Positions 1 through 5,716 of a DNA stretch of 9,454 bases are shown one piece after another. The notes beneath the pieces were generated by a model, which was not told where the DNA came from, did no database searches, and was given only the letters and a program-made list of their open reading frames with translations. Origin of the DNA: Patescibacteria group bacterium (GTDB lineage Bacteria > Patescibacteriota > Minisyncoccia > Sungbacterales > GWA2-42-14). Each line of letters begins with the position of its first letter. Positions within the stretch are counted from its first letter, which is position 1. Location of the stretch: contig JAGXAD010000015.1 of assembly GCA_018971745.1 (NCBI GenBank), positions 1-9,454 of the forward strand. Direction: 5' to 3'. The position numbers and the translations under genes are program-made.

Positions 1-1
1 C

Positions 2-139
2 GATTTTGTGGTGCTTCACATTGACCCGAAGGAGCGGAGATTGGCGCTCGGCCTGCCGAAACGGGAAGGCGCGCCTGTGGAAATTATTGCGGAAACGGAA
101 ACAAAAACAGAAACTCCAGCGCCCGAAACGGCGCCGTAA
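2..139 (+). CDS. rpsA: Ribosomal protein S1-type protein, C-terminal end only (5' end outside window)
   Basis: This is the last 45 codons of a gene that enters from the left edge, read from base 2 to a TAA at 137-139. The translation begins DFVVLHIDPKERRLALGLPK, the typical final strands of an S1 (OB-fold) RNA-binding repeat. A short acidic, Thr/Pro/Glu-rich tail follows, as is common at the C-terminus of S1 proteins. Ribosomal S1 helps dock mRNA on the 30S subunit. Only one partial S1 repeat is visible, so another S1-domain protein (a polynucleotide phosphorylase-like or Tex-like protein) is possible, but the tail favours RpsA. A hairpin terminator follows about 28 bases later. Reading frames overlapping it in other phases give low-complexity Arg/Lys-rich translations and are shadows. 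Confidence 0.72.
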   Translation, partial: DFVVLHIDPKERRLALGLPKREGAPVEIIAETETKTETPAPETAP

Positions 140-166
140 GAAAAACCAGAATAATTTTGATGAAAC

Positions 167-200
167 AAAAATCTCCCCGATTGTAATCGTGGAGATTTTT
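167..200. terminator. Bidirectional intrinsic terminator between S1-type gene and zinc-ribbon gene
   Basis: The arms AAAAATCTCC (167-176) and GGAGATTTTT (191-200) are perfectly complementary. Inside them CGATT/AATCG pairs again around a tight loop. The A-run on one side and T-run on the other make it usable from both strands. It sits between the plus-strand S1-type gene (stop at 139) and the minus-strand zinc-ribbon gene (stop at 214), so it can end both convergent transcripts. Confidence 0.85.
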
Positions 201-213
201 AAATTGCTGTATT

Positions 214-405
214 CTAAAGACAGTCCAAACGCATTTCGCCGCTACCGGGTATTGTAAATTTTTTGTCACAATCATTACATCTATATTCTGGTACTATTGG
301 TAGAGAATAGGTACCGTCATTTTTCATATCACCACCCTCATTCCATGAATTTCCTGTTGGTTTTACTTTCTCACTTGCACAATTTGGACAAATTACTTTT
401 TTCAT
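214..405 (-). CDS. Small zinc-ribbon protein of unknown function
   Basis: This is a 63-residue protein starting MKKVICPNCASEK. Two CxxC pairs, Cys6/Cys9 and Cys43/Cys46, are spaced like the two knuckles of a zinc ribbon, so it probably binds one Zn2+. Such proteins may contact nucleic acid or another protein. No further domain is present and I do not recognise the family. The start codon lies four bases after the stop of the upstream membrane-protein gene. A purine-rich stretch, GGAAGAG, inside the end of that gene can act as ribosome binding site, so the two genes are probably co-transcribed and coupled. Base composition is AT-rich like its partner. The gene ends next to the bidirectional terminator. 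The domain call is sound; the function is unknown. Confidence 0.7.
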   Translation of the reverse strand: MKKVICPNCASEKVKPTGNSWNEGGDMKNDGTYSLPIVPEYRCNDCDKKFTIPGSGEMRLDCL

Positions 406-409
406 ATTT

Positions 410-961
410 TTATTCTCTTCCCAATGTATTTAGCGTTGCCCATGTGTTTGAATAAATCGGATAAGGAGGCGGATTTGGTTCATTATTGTTATCTTGCGTC
501 CAAACATTTTGACTGTCACTACAAGATAGTCCATGCAAATATACTTTTTTTGCGCGATCGGTAGTGCAAGAAACTAAAGTATCGCCAGTTATCAAATCAA
601 AAATTTTATCCGTATAACCGGCATATTTCCCATCTGGTCCGTTAAAATTTCTTTGATCAAGACCAAAACACCGCTTTTTCTTATAGCTATAAAAGCTATC
701 AAAACTATTAGTGCCGTCTAACGGATTTTCTTGCGAGTATCTTGCAATTGCCCTTTGACAATTAACACTGCTTACATCTCCTTGTGAAAGTCGATTCCAC
801 AATGTTTGTCCGTAATAATCATCCCATAATGCTTTTCCATTTAGACTCCAAAAACTCGTATGAATAGAAACTTTTTTATAGTTTAAAAAAACAATAACCG
901 ATAGCGCGACAATCATTAAAATACCAATGCCTACAACTTTTTTATTTTTCAATATTGTCAT
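410..961 (-). CDS. Membrane-anchored extracytoplasmic protein, unknown function
   Basis: I do not recognise this 183-residue protein. Residues 9-27 form one hydrophobic segment after a Lys-rich N-terminus (ILKNKK), so it is either a membrane anchor or an uncleaved signal, with the rest outside the cell. The exposed part is rich in Asn, Asp, Tyr and Ser and has four Cys (68, 98, 132, 147) that could form two disulfides. A Pro-rich stretch (NEPNPPPYP) lies near the C-terminus. I chose the ATG at 961 because GGA sits five bases upstream; a TTG at 970 is also in frame. The gene starts about 30 bases after tRNA-Leu and ends four bases before the zinc-ribbon gene. The DNA is clearly more AT-rich than the rluD, gcdH and PAP2 genes further right, which suggests acquired or fast-evolving sequence. 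Confidence 0.65.
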   Translation of the reverse strand: MTILKNKKVVGIGILMIVALSVIVFLNYKKVSIHTSFWSLNGKALWDDYYGQTLWNRLSQGDVSSVNCQRAIARYSQENPLDGTNSFDSFYSYKKKRCFGLDQRNFNGPDGKYAGYTDKIFDLITGDTLVSCTTDRAKKVYLHGLSCSDSQNVWTQDNNNEPNPPPYPIYSNTWATLNTLGRE

Positions 962-990
962 ATTTTCCAAGTTTTTAATTTCAAAATTTT

Positions 991-1074
991 TGCGCGGGAG
1001 AGGATTCGAACCTCCAAGCCCTTACGGGCACTACCACCTCAAGGTAGCGCGTCTGCCGGTTTCGCCACCCGCGC
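991..1074 (-). tRNA. tRNA-Leu (anticodon GAG)
   Basis: Read on the minus strand, this 84-base sequence folds as a class II tRNA. The acceptor stem is GCGCGGG/CCCGCGC with discriminator A. The anticodon arm is CTACC-TTGAGGT-GGTAG with anticodon GAG. The long variable arm is GCCC-GTAA-GGGC, and the T arm is GGAGG-TTCGAAT-CCTCT. The long variable arm and discriminator A fit leucine; it reads CTC and CTT codons. The 3' CCA is not encoded (AAAA follows), so a CCA-adding enzyme is needed. There is no intron. The 5' end lies only five bases after the endonuclease stop codon, so the tRNA is probably released from a longer transcript by RNase P. Confidence 0.96.
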
Positions 1075-1079
1075 ATAAT

Positions 1080-1736
1080 TTATAACGACACCCCAATGAT
1101 ACCCAATGCTTTTTTAATTTTCAAGCGCTTTCGCGGCAAACAAACAATTTTATCGTGGTAATACATTTTTCTCAACATTTTCATTGATTCTTTTTTGCCG
1201 TACCGCAATTGATAAATGCCCCTACGCGCATCGCGCGACAAGTGTCCTTTTATCCGTAACTTTTTGAATAATTCGCCGCGAACCCATGCAACAAATTCCT
1301 TGCTTGCCGAAGCAAGAGCCGCATAAAACATAAAACTTGATTTCCAGCGCGGATCCCAATACGAATAAAATGTTCCGTCGCCGTCAAAACAGCCGCGCAA
1401 AAAATCAAAAAAGTACCGGCGCGGAACATACACTTCCGCCAATGTTTTTGATTTATTCGGCGTCAATCCCAAACCAAGCAAAAAATTATAAAAACGCACA
1501 TCGCCGAATTGCACCTGAAAATATTTTTTTGCCGCATTTTTTGCTCTCGATTTTCTGCCGACTTTATTGGTAAACTCCAAACAACGCATAAACAAAATCA
1601 CCAACTCGCGGTCTTTTGAAGTAAAGTTAATGTGCCGCCGGTCATTTGAAAGATTGCCGTCAGTGGCCAACAGCCCGATTGCGTACGCAAACTGCGGCGA
1701 CCACACAATTTTTATCTTTCCAAACCGTTTTTTCAT
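1080..1736 (-). CDS. LAGLIDADG-family homing endonuclease, free-standing
   Basis: This 218-residue protein has two LAGLIDADG helices. The first, AYAIGLLATDGNL, is at residues 17-29 with acidic Asp26. The second, FFDFLRGCFDGDGTF, is at residues 109-123 with Asp120. These helices form the pseudo-dimer interface and each supplies one metal-binding acid for double-strand DNA cleavage. The N-terminal VWSPQFAYAIGLL and the HINFTSKD stretch (residues 35-42) are typical of this bacterial group. The protein is basic, as expected for a DNA binder, and has the length of a single-chain, two-motif enzyme. It is neither inside an intron nor fused to an intein. Its stop lies five bases before tRNA-Leu. The ATG at 1736 has no clear Shine-Dalgarno; an in-frame ATG 30 bases further upstream is cut off by a TAA, so the N-terminus may be shortened. 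The acidic residues are intact, so it could be active. Confidence 0.9.
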   Translation of the reverse strand: MKKRFGKIKIVWSPQFAYAIGLLATDGNLSNDRRHINFTSKDRELVILFMRCLEFTNKVGRKSRAKNAAKKYFQVQFGDVRFYNFLLGLGLTPNKSKTLAEVYVPRRYFFDFLRGCFDGDGTFYSYWDPRWKSSFMFYAALASASKEFVAWVRGELFKKLRIKGHLSRDARRGIYQLRYGKKESMKMLRKMYYHDKIVCLPRKRLKIKKALGIIGVSL

Positions 1737-1918
1737 ACGATTGGTTTAGTTTGGGGGTCTCATTCCTATGGCCGCATTACTCTTATTGCATCAGCCGTCA
1801 CACCATCCTCTTTCTGCCTCAAGCATATAGCGTATACCATTTAGAAAGAAAAAATAAATCTTACTCTAATCCTGTCTGGTACTGCCCGTGGTGATGAATA
1901 GTACTGTGCAAAAATTTT
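1737..1918 (-). other. 182-base non-coding spacer between rplS and the homing endonuclease
   Basis: No convincing gene lies here. Read on the minus strand, it follows the rplS stop and leads into the endonuclease. It has mixed composition, with an A/T-rich middle (around 1848-1862) and a more structured-looking part near 1765-1830. There GCAAT and AATGC could pair weakly around AAGAGT. No T-run terminator hairpin for rplS is visible. The in-frame sequence ATG AGA CCC CCA AAC TAA precedes the endonuclease ATG, which could be a six-codon leader or a broken original start. I see no tRNA or recognised riboswitch. Confidence 0.4.
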
Positions 1919-2326
1919 TTATTCCGCAACAGATGCAATTTCTGGTTCAACCGCGTCCGCCGTTTCAACAAATTTTTCCGACCAGATTTTTTTCATTTTT
2001 TTGCGGACTTCGCGCGACGCTTTTTCGCGGATGTAGTACAACTTTGCCCTGCGCACATGCGAGCGTTTCAAAATGTCAACCTTGGTTATGGTCGGCAAAT
2101 GAATCGGCAGAATTTTTTCAACGCCAATGCCGTCCGAAACTTTACGAATCGTAATTGTGCCCGATATGCCATTCCCGTGCTTTTTTGCGATAACCAAACC
2201 CTCAAACAGCAAATTCATTTCCTTGGCGCCTTCTTTAATCTTCTGCTGAATTTTCACGGTGTCGCCAACGCGCACCTCGCCAAGGGTTCGCGGCTGATTT
2301 TTTGATTGTTTTACTTTTTCCGCCAT
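1919..2326 (-). CDS. rplS: 50S ribosomal protein L19
   Basis: This 135-residue protein is a component of the large subunit at the 30S-50S interface. It is recognised from the L19 order of motifs: VGDTVKIQQKIKEG near residues 20-33, RIQxFEG-like LLFEGLVIAKKHG, the SGTITIRKVSDGIGVEKILPIHLP stretch around residues 55-77, and the basic RSHVRRAKLYYIREK near residues 88-102. It has extra N-terminal residues and an acidic Ala/Val/Glu tail, making it a little longer than the usual 115 or so. The ATG at 2326 sits eight bases after a consensus -10 box, so the mRNA may be leaderless; no Shine-Dalgarno is seen. It is divergent from the acyl-CoA dehydrogenase gene. It stands alone here, without the usual rpsP-rimM-trmD neighbours. 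Confidence 0.96.
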   Translation of the reverse strand: MAEKVKQSKNQPRTLGEVRVGDTVKIQQKIKEGAKEMNLLFEGLVIAKKHGNGISGTITIRKVSDGIGVEKILPIHLPTITKVDILKRSHVRRAKLYYIREKASREVRKKMKKIWSEKFVETADAVEPEIASVAE

Positions 2327-2334
2327 ATCAATCC

Positions 2335-2362
2335 ATTATACGGATTATGAAAATTTTTGCAA
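2335..2362 (-). promoter_or_regulatory. Sigma-70-type promoter of rplS
   Basis: On the minus strand a perfect TATAAT (2335-2340) follows TTGCAA (2357-2362) after a 16-base spacer. Only eight bases, GGATTGAT, separate the -10 box from the ATG of rplS. Transcription would therefore start at or within a base or two of the start codon, giving a leaderless mRNA. Confidence 0.65.
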
Positions 2363-2420
2363 CAACCTTGCCAAAGAAGCCAAAACCGTGCAACAACTAA
2401 ATCAGATGTTTGACAACCAA

Positions 2421-2426
2421 AAAGGG
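2421..2426 (+). promoter_or_regulatory. Ribosome binding site deciding the start of the acyl-CoA dehydrogenase
   Basis: AAAGGG ends nine bases before the ATG at 2436. The earlier in-frame GTG at 2388 and ATG at 2406 have no such site, and the residues they would add have no counterpart that I recall in glutaryl-CoA dehydrogenases. This favours 2436. Confidence 0.5.
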
Positions 2427-2435
2427 CAAAACAAT

Positions 2436-3623
2436 ATGTCAAATCATCAGTTTTTCGGAGTTGATTTTTACAAAACCGATGAATTATTAAACGAACGGGA
2501 ACGGTCAATGCGCGATACGGCGCACGCCTTTGTCACGGGAGAAGTTCTGCCTATCATCAAAAACCACCATCGCGAAGGAACTTTCCCCACGGAATTAATT
2601 TCCAAAATGGGCGAACTTGGATTTTTCGGCGCAAATCTTCAAGGGTACGGCTGCCTCAGCATCAATAACATTGAATACGGACTCATCATGCAAGAACTTG
2701 AACGGGGCGATTCCTCAATCCGAAGTTTTGCGTCCGTGCAAAGCGCCTTGGGCATGTTTCCCATTTTTGCGTTCGGAAGTGAAGAACAAAAAGAGCACTG
2801 GCTGCCGCTGCTGCGAGACGGAAAAGCAATCAGCTGTTTCGGCCTGACCGAGCCGGACCACGGCTCAGACCCGGCAAATATGAAAACCAAGGCGATAAAA
2901 ACAAAAAACGGTTTTGTACTTAGCGGAGAAAAAACCTGGATTACGAACGGCGACATTGCGGACATTGCCGTAGTGTGGGCAAAACTCAACGGAGAAATCC
3001 GCGGGTTCCTGGTTCCGAAAGGTACCGCGGGATTTACCGCAACGCGCATTGAAGGAAAATTTTCTCTGCGCGCCTCAATTACTTCATCGCTTAGTTTTTC
3101 CGAATGCGTAATTCCGGAAAAAAACATTCTGCCGGGAACGATTCTGCCGCCGGGGAAAAAAGGGCTTATCTCCGCGCTCAAATGCCTGAACCAGGCGCGA
3201 TACGGCATTGCATGGGGAGCCGTGGGTGCGGCTATGGCGTGCTACCACGCCGCGCTTGACTACGCAAAAACCCGCGAGCAATTCGGAAAGCCGATTGCGT
3301 CGCGCCAGCTGGTGCAGGAAAAATTGGTCGCGATGCTCTCCGCAATCACGAACGCTCAACTCAAATGCATCCGCTTGGGGCAGTTGAAGGACGCGGGCTC
3401 GGTGACGCCGACGCAAATTTCCCTTGCCAAACGGGACAATGTCGCAATGGCGCTTGACTGCGCGCGTACCGCGCGCGACATTCTCGGCGCGGCCGGCATT
3501 ACCGACGGCCATCCAATCATACGGCATCTTCTGAATCTTGAATCGGTAAAAACATACGAGGGAACGCACGACATTCACACCTTAATTCTCGGAAAAGAAA
3601 TTACCGGCATTGACGCGTTTTAA
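2436..3623 (+). CDS. gcdH: Acyl-CoA dehydrogenase, glutaryl-CoA dehydrogenase-like
   Basis: This 395-residue flavoenzyme of the acyl-CoA dehydrogenase family has full length and all three domains: an N-terminal helical domain, a middle beta domain with CFGLTEPDHGSDP (residues 134-146) and KTWITNG (166-172), and a C-terminal helical domain with the FAD-binding segment TREQFGKPIASRQLVQ. YEGTHDIHTLILG at 374-386 supplies the catalytic base Glu375. The stretch ELERGDSSIRSFASVQS (87-103) matches human glutaryl-CoA dehydrogenase, including the Arg-Ser pair that binds the substrate's distal carboxylate. NQARYGIAWG also matches. The expected reaction is oxidative decarboxylation of glutaryl-CoA to crotonyl-CoA, passing electrons to an electron-transfer flavoprotein. 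No partner (ETF, enoyl-CoA hydratase, thiolase, CoA transferase) is in the window. It is the only complete plus-strand gene here, which suggests independent acquisition. A nearby branched or medium-chain substrate cannot be excluded. Confidence 0.9.
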   Translation: MSNHQFFGVDFYKTDELLNERERSMRDTAHAFVTGEVLPIIKNHHREGTFPTELISKMGELGFFGANLQGYGCLSINNIEYGLIMQELERGDSSIRSFASVQSALGMFPIFAFGSEEQKEHWLPLLRDGKAISCFGLTEPDHGSDPANMKTKAIKTKNGFVLSGEKTWITNGDIADIAVVWAKLNGEIRGFLVPKGTAGFTATRIEGKFSLRASITSSLSFSECVIPEKNILPGTILPPGKKGLISALKCLNQARYGIAWGAVGAAMACYHAALDYAKTREQFGKPIASRQLVQEKLVAMLSAITNAQLKCIRLGQLKDAGSVTPTQISLAKRDNVAMALDCARTARDILGAAGITDGHPIIRHLLNLESVKTYEGTHDIHTLILGKEITGIDAF

Positions 3624-3626
3624 AAA

Positions 3627-3661
3627 ACGCAAAACTCGCCACAGGCGAGTTTTTTATTGCG
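3627..3661. terminator. Bidirectional terminator between gcdH-like gene and rluD-like gene
   Basis: The hairpin AAAACTCGCC-ACA-GGCGAGTTTT (3631-3653) is followed by T-rich sequence. It is flanked by a second outer pairing, AACGC/GCGTT. On the opposite strand the same stem is followed by GCGTTTTTT. It lies immediately after the stop at 3623 and overlaps the stop codon of the convergent pseudouridine synthase gene (3654-3656), so it can serve both transcripts. Confidence 0.88.
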
Positions 3662-4379
3662 TTGTTTTTTTTGTTTCCAGATTTTTTAACACTTTTGCCA
3701 AATCGTCCGGCAAATCCGCTTCAAAACGCCATCGCTTGCCTTCGGGATACGAAAACGAAAGCGAGGATGCGTGTAAAAACTGGCGGTGTAATCCTTCGGG
3801 TCCGGCATTTTTTTTGCCGTACAGTTTATCGCCCGCGACCGGATAGCCGATGGCGCGAAGATGCACTCGCACTTGGTGCATGCGCCCGGTTTTCGGCTTT
3901 ACCTCAAGCAATGAATAGCCCTGCAGATATGTTAAGACGCGGTATTCGGTTTTTGCTTCGCGCTCGTTTTTTATGTTTGATTGCTCGGTTGCGCGAAGCG
4001 CCGGGCGTTTCACCATGCGCCCGATTTTCAAATCAACAATCCTCTTGCGCGGCACAACATGCCCGACCGCAAGCGCCGCGTATGTTTTTTCAACTTGCCT
4101 CATCTTAAATAAATTTTTTAAATCATGAAACGCCTGCTCGGTTCGCGCAACAAGCAAAACGCCCGAAGTGTCCTTATCCAAACGATGCACCATGCCCGGA
4201 CGCACCGCGGGATCATCCCCAACTTTTTTCAATTCAGGAAATTGTGCAACCAAAAAATCCGCAACGGTTTTGCCGCGCACGGATTTTCCTCCATGCATCG
4301 CAATGCCCGCGGGTTTATTTACCGCAATAAAATCCTTGCCCGCATATATAATTTCAATTTTCTTGTCAACATCATTCAT
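3654..4379 (-). CDS. RluD/RluA-family pseudouridine synthase
   Basis: This 241-residue enzyme isomerises uridine to pseudouridine in rRNA or tRNA. The catalytic motif HRLDKDTSGVLLVAR is at residues 65-79, with Asp68 as the nucleophile. IAVNKPAGIAMH (18-29) and the C-terminal GRMHQVRVHL and GDKLYG blocks are all family signatures. There is no N-terminal S4 RNA-binding domain (RluD of E. coli has one and is about 325 residues), so this is the short form. The target uridines cannot be told from the sequence. It is last in the long minus-strand cluster, nine bases after the PAP2 gene, with AAGG about eight bases before its ATG. Its stop codon falls inside the shared terminator. A functional link to the lipid genes upstream is unlikely; this is probably a positional association. 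Confidence 0.93.
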   Translation of the reverse strand: MNDVDKKIEIIYAGKDFIAVNKPAGIAMHGGKSVRGKTVADFLVAQFPELKKVGDDPAVRPGMVHRLDKDTSGVLLVARTEQAFHDLKNLFKMRQVEKTYAALAVGHVVPRKRIVDLKIGRMVKRPALRATEQSNIKNEREAKTEYRVLTYLQGYSLLEVKPKTGRMHQVRVHLRAIGYPVAGDKLYGKKNAGPEGLHRQFLHASSLSFSYPEGKRWRFEADLPDDLAKVLKNLETKKTTQ

Positions 4380-4388
4380 GCCAATGCC

Positions 4389-5048
4389 TTATTCCCTTCT
4401 GCTTATTTCATAATCTTGAGGAAAAAGATGTTTTGTCAGCGCAAAAATGCTGTAAGTGATGAAGGGCGCCGCGAATACATCAATGGAGTAATGCATGTGG
4501 GCAAACAATACGGCTGCGCCGAACGCAAAAGACACCGCAAGAAAAAAATAACGCCATTTTGTTTCCGGCCAAAATATCAACGCCGCCAAAAACGGCACGC
4601 CGGTGTGCCCCGAGAAGAAAAAATCGTTTTTCGCGTTAAATAAAATGTTGTACAATCCGAAACCGAAACTGTTCGGATCCAGCACTAATTGCCCGGGGTC
4701 TGCTCCCAAATGGGTCAAGCTGATTAAAAACGACCTCACCACGATAAAAAGCGCCATTGATTTCAAACCAAAATTCACGTATTTTGGCTTTAAAAATCCC
4801 AGAAACAACAGAATAAGCGTCAGCACTAATGCGCCAAGAATAATCAAGGCGTCAATGTCCAGGACCGGCAAATTGCTTAACAGCAAATCGTCCACCGCGG
4901 TTCCCCGCAGACGGTTCACGTACGCGTCGGCGATGTGCTGCACGGACATCGCAACCAAAAAGAAAAACACGCTCATGCCGAACGACGCCGCGTTTTCTTT
5001 CGTCCAAAAATTTTTGTGCTTTTCGTAAAATGTAAACGTCTTATTCAT
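4389..5048 (-). CDS. PAP2-superfamily membrane enzyme, sphingomyelin synthase-like (PAP2_C)
   Basis: This is a 219-residue integral membrane protein with about five to six hydrophobic segments (near residues 24-39, 66-86, 93-111, 149-160, 166-183 and 190-205). FFFSGHTG (143-150) and AHMHYSIDV (183-191) give the catalytic triad His148, His186, Asp190 of the lipid phosphatase/phosphotransferase superfamily. The second motif and an Arg in the preceding helix (VVRSFLISLTH, Arg105) resemble sphingomyelin synthases, where that motif is AHDHYTxDV, more than ordinary bacterial PapA/PgpB phosphatases. The likely role is to hydrolyse or transfer a phosphorylated lipid headgroup at the membrane surface. 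The N-terminus (YEKHKNFWTKENA) looks cytosolic. It lies 47 bases after the VTT gene and nine before the pseudouridine synthase gene. The family is secure; the substrate is unknown. Confidence 0.82.
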   Translation of the reverse strand: MNKTFTFYEKHKNFWTKENAASFGMSVFFFLVAMSVQHIADAYVNRLRGTAVDDLLLSNLPVLDIDALIILGALVLTLILLFLGFLKPKYVNFGLKSMALFIVVRSFLISLTHLGADPGQLVLDPNSFGFGLYNILFNAKNDFFFSGHTGVPFLAALIFWPETKWRYFFLAVSFAFGAAVLFAHMHYSIDVFAAPFITYSIFALTKHLFPQDYEISRRE

Positions 5049-5095
5049 GCGCCGCGTATGGTTTTACTTTTAATAATTGTTTTCGTAATAAAATT

Positions 5096-5716
5096 TCACA
5101 TATCAATATCGTTCCCCAACGAAATCATTTTTTTAAAAACATGCGGGGCATAATACAACAATGTCGCAATCGCTCCGAGCGACACCGCGGCTGCAGCAAA
5201 CGTTCCTGTTTCAAAGTCCTTGCCGTAAATTTCATATGCGGCGCCGACAAAATATCCCACGCCCATCAAAGCGCTTGATTTAATAACCGTTCCGAGAGCG
5301 TTGTATTTTATAAATTTTGCTAAACTCATCTTAACGTATCCCGCTCCCACCAAAAAGACCACACCAAAAACATGCGTCAGTTTTCCGAAAAGCAAAATTT
5401 TTCCGCCGTGTCTCTCAAACGCCGCACCGGCGTGATTCTTCACCTTATCCACATTCAACTTTTTAACAATCCAGCGCGTTACCGTCCAATTATTGCCAAA
5501 CCAACCGATGGCATAATATAATACGTCTCCCGTCACATCAGCGACAACAATAATCGGCAGCGCAAACCACGGATTCAAAATGTGGAGAGATACAAAAAAA
5601 CCGCTTGCCATAGTAACGACAGGACCCTCAATCACAACCGCCGGAAAAAGAAAAAAATATTTATGCCGCAAAACAAGCGCTATCAAAAATTTGGTTAAAG
5701 AATCCGACATAATCAT
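5096..5716 (-). CDS. VTT/DedA-family membrane protein
   Basis: This 206-residue multi-spanning protein is recognised by the DedA layout: a re-entrant N-terminal segment with VVIEGPVVTMASGFF (27-41), VTGDVLYYAIGWFG (61-74), then FERHGGKILLFGKLTHVFGVVFLVGAG (100-126) and MSLAKFIKYNALGTVIK. VTT proteins are proposed to flip or scramble lipids, including undecaprenyl phosphate and phosphatidylethanolamine, across the membrane. The usual G-R-F-x-P-x-x-R signature is changed: Lys112 replaces the first Arg, and no Pro or second Arg follows. It may therefore be a divergent member with altered substrate or proton coupling. The ATG at 5716 overlaps the stop of the glycosyltransferase gene as ATGA; a second ATG at 5710 is equally possible. 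Translational coupling with the glycosyltransferase suggests they act on the same lipid. Confidence 0.82.
   Translation of the reverse strand: MIMSDSLTKFLIALVLRHKYFFLFPAVVIEGPVVTMASGFFVSLHILNPWFALPIIVVADVTGDVLYYAIGWFGNNWTVTRWIVKKLNVDKVKNHAGAAFERHGGKILLFGKLTHVFGVVFLVGAGYVKMSLAKFIKYNALGTVIKSSALMGVGYFVGAAYEIYGKDFETGTFAAAAVSLGAIATLLYYAPHVFKKMISLGNDIDM

Noticed and set aside
6..257. Open frame over the S1-type gene end giving an Arg/Lys-rich protein
   Set aside because: It is the frame-shifted shadow of the S1 C-terminus and runs through the terminator hairpin; the alternative frame from base 2 has clear S1 motifs.
991..1736. Group I intron or intein hosting the LAGLIDADG endonuclease
   Set aside because: The tRNA is continuous, rplS is complete, and no flanking exon halves or splicing motifs are present.
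2639..3578. Two long minus-strand frames opposite the acyl-CoA dehydrogenase
   Set aside because: They are antisense shadows of a full-length gene with conserved motifs, and they have no recognisable domain or ribosome binding site.
4125..5028. Plus-strand frames opposite the pseudouridine synthase and PAP2 genes
   Set aside because: Their translations are basic and low in structure, and the minus-strand frames carry catalytic motifs.
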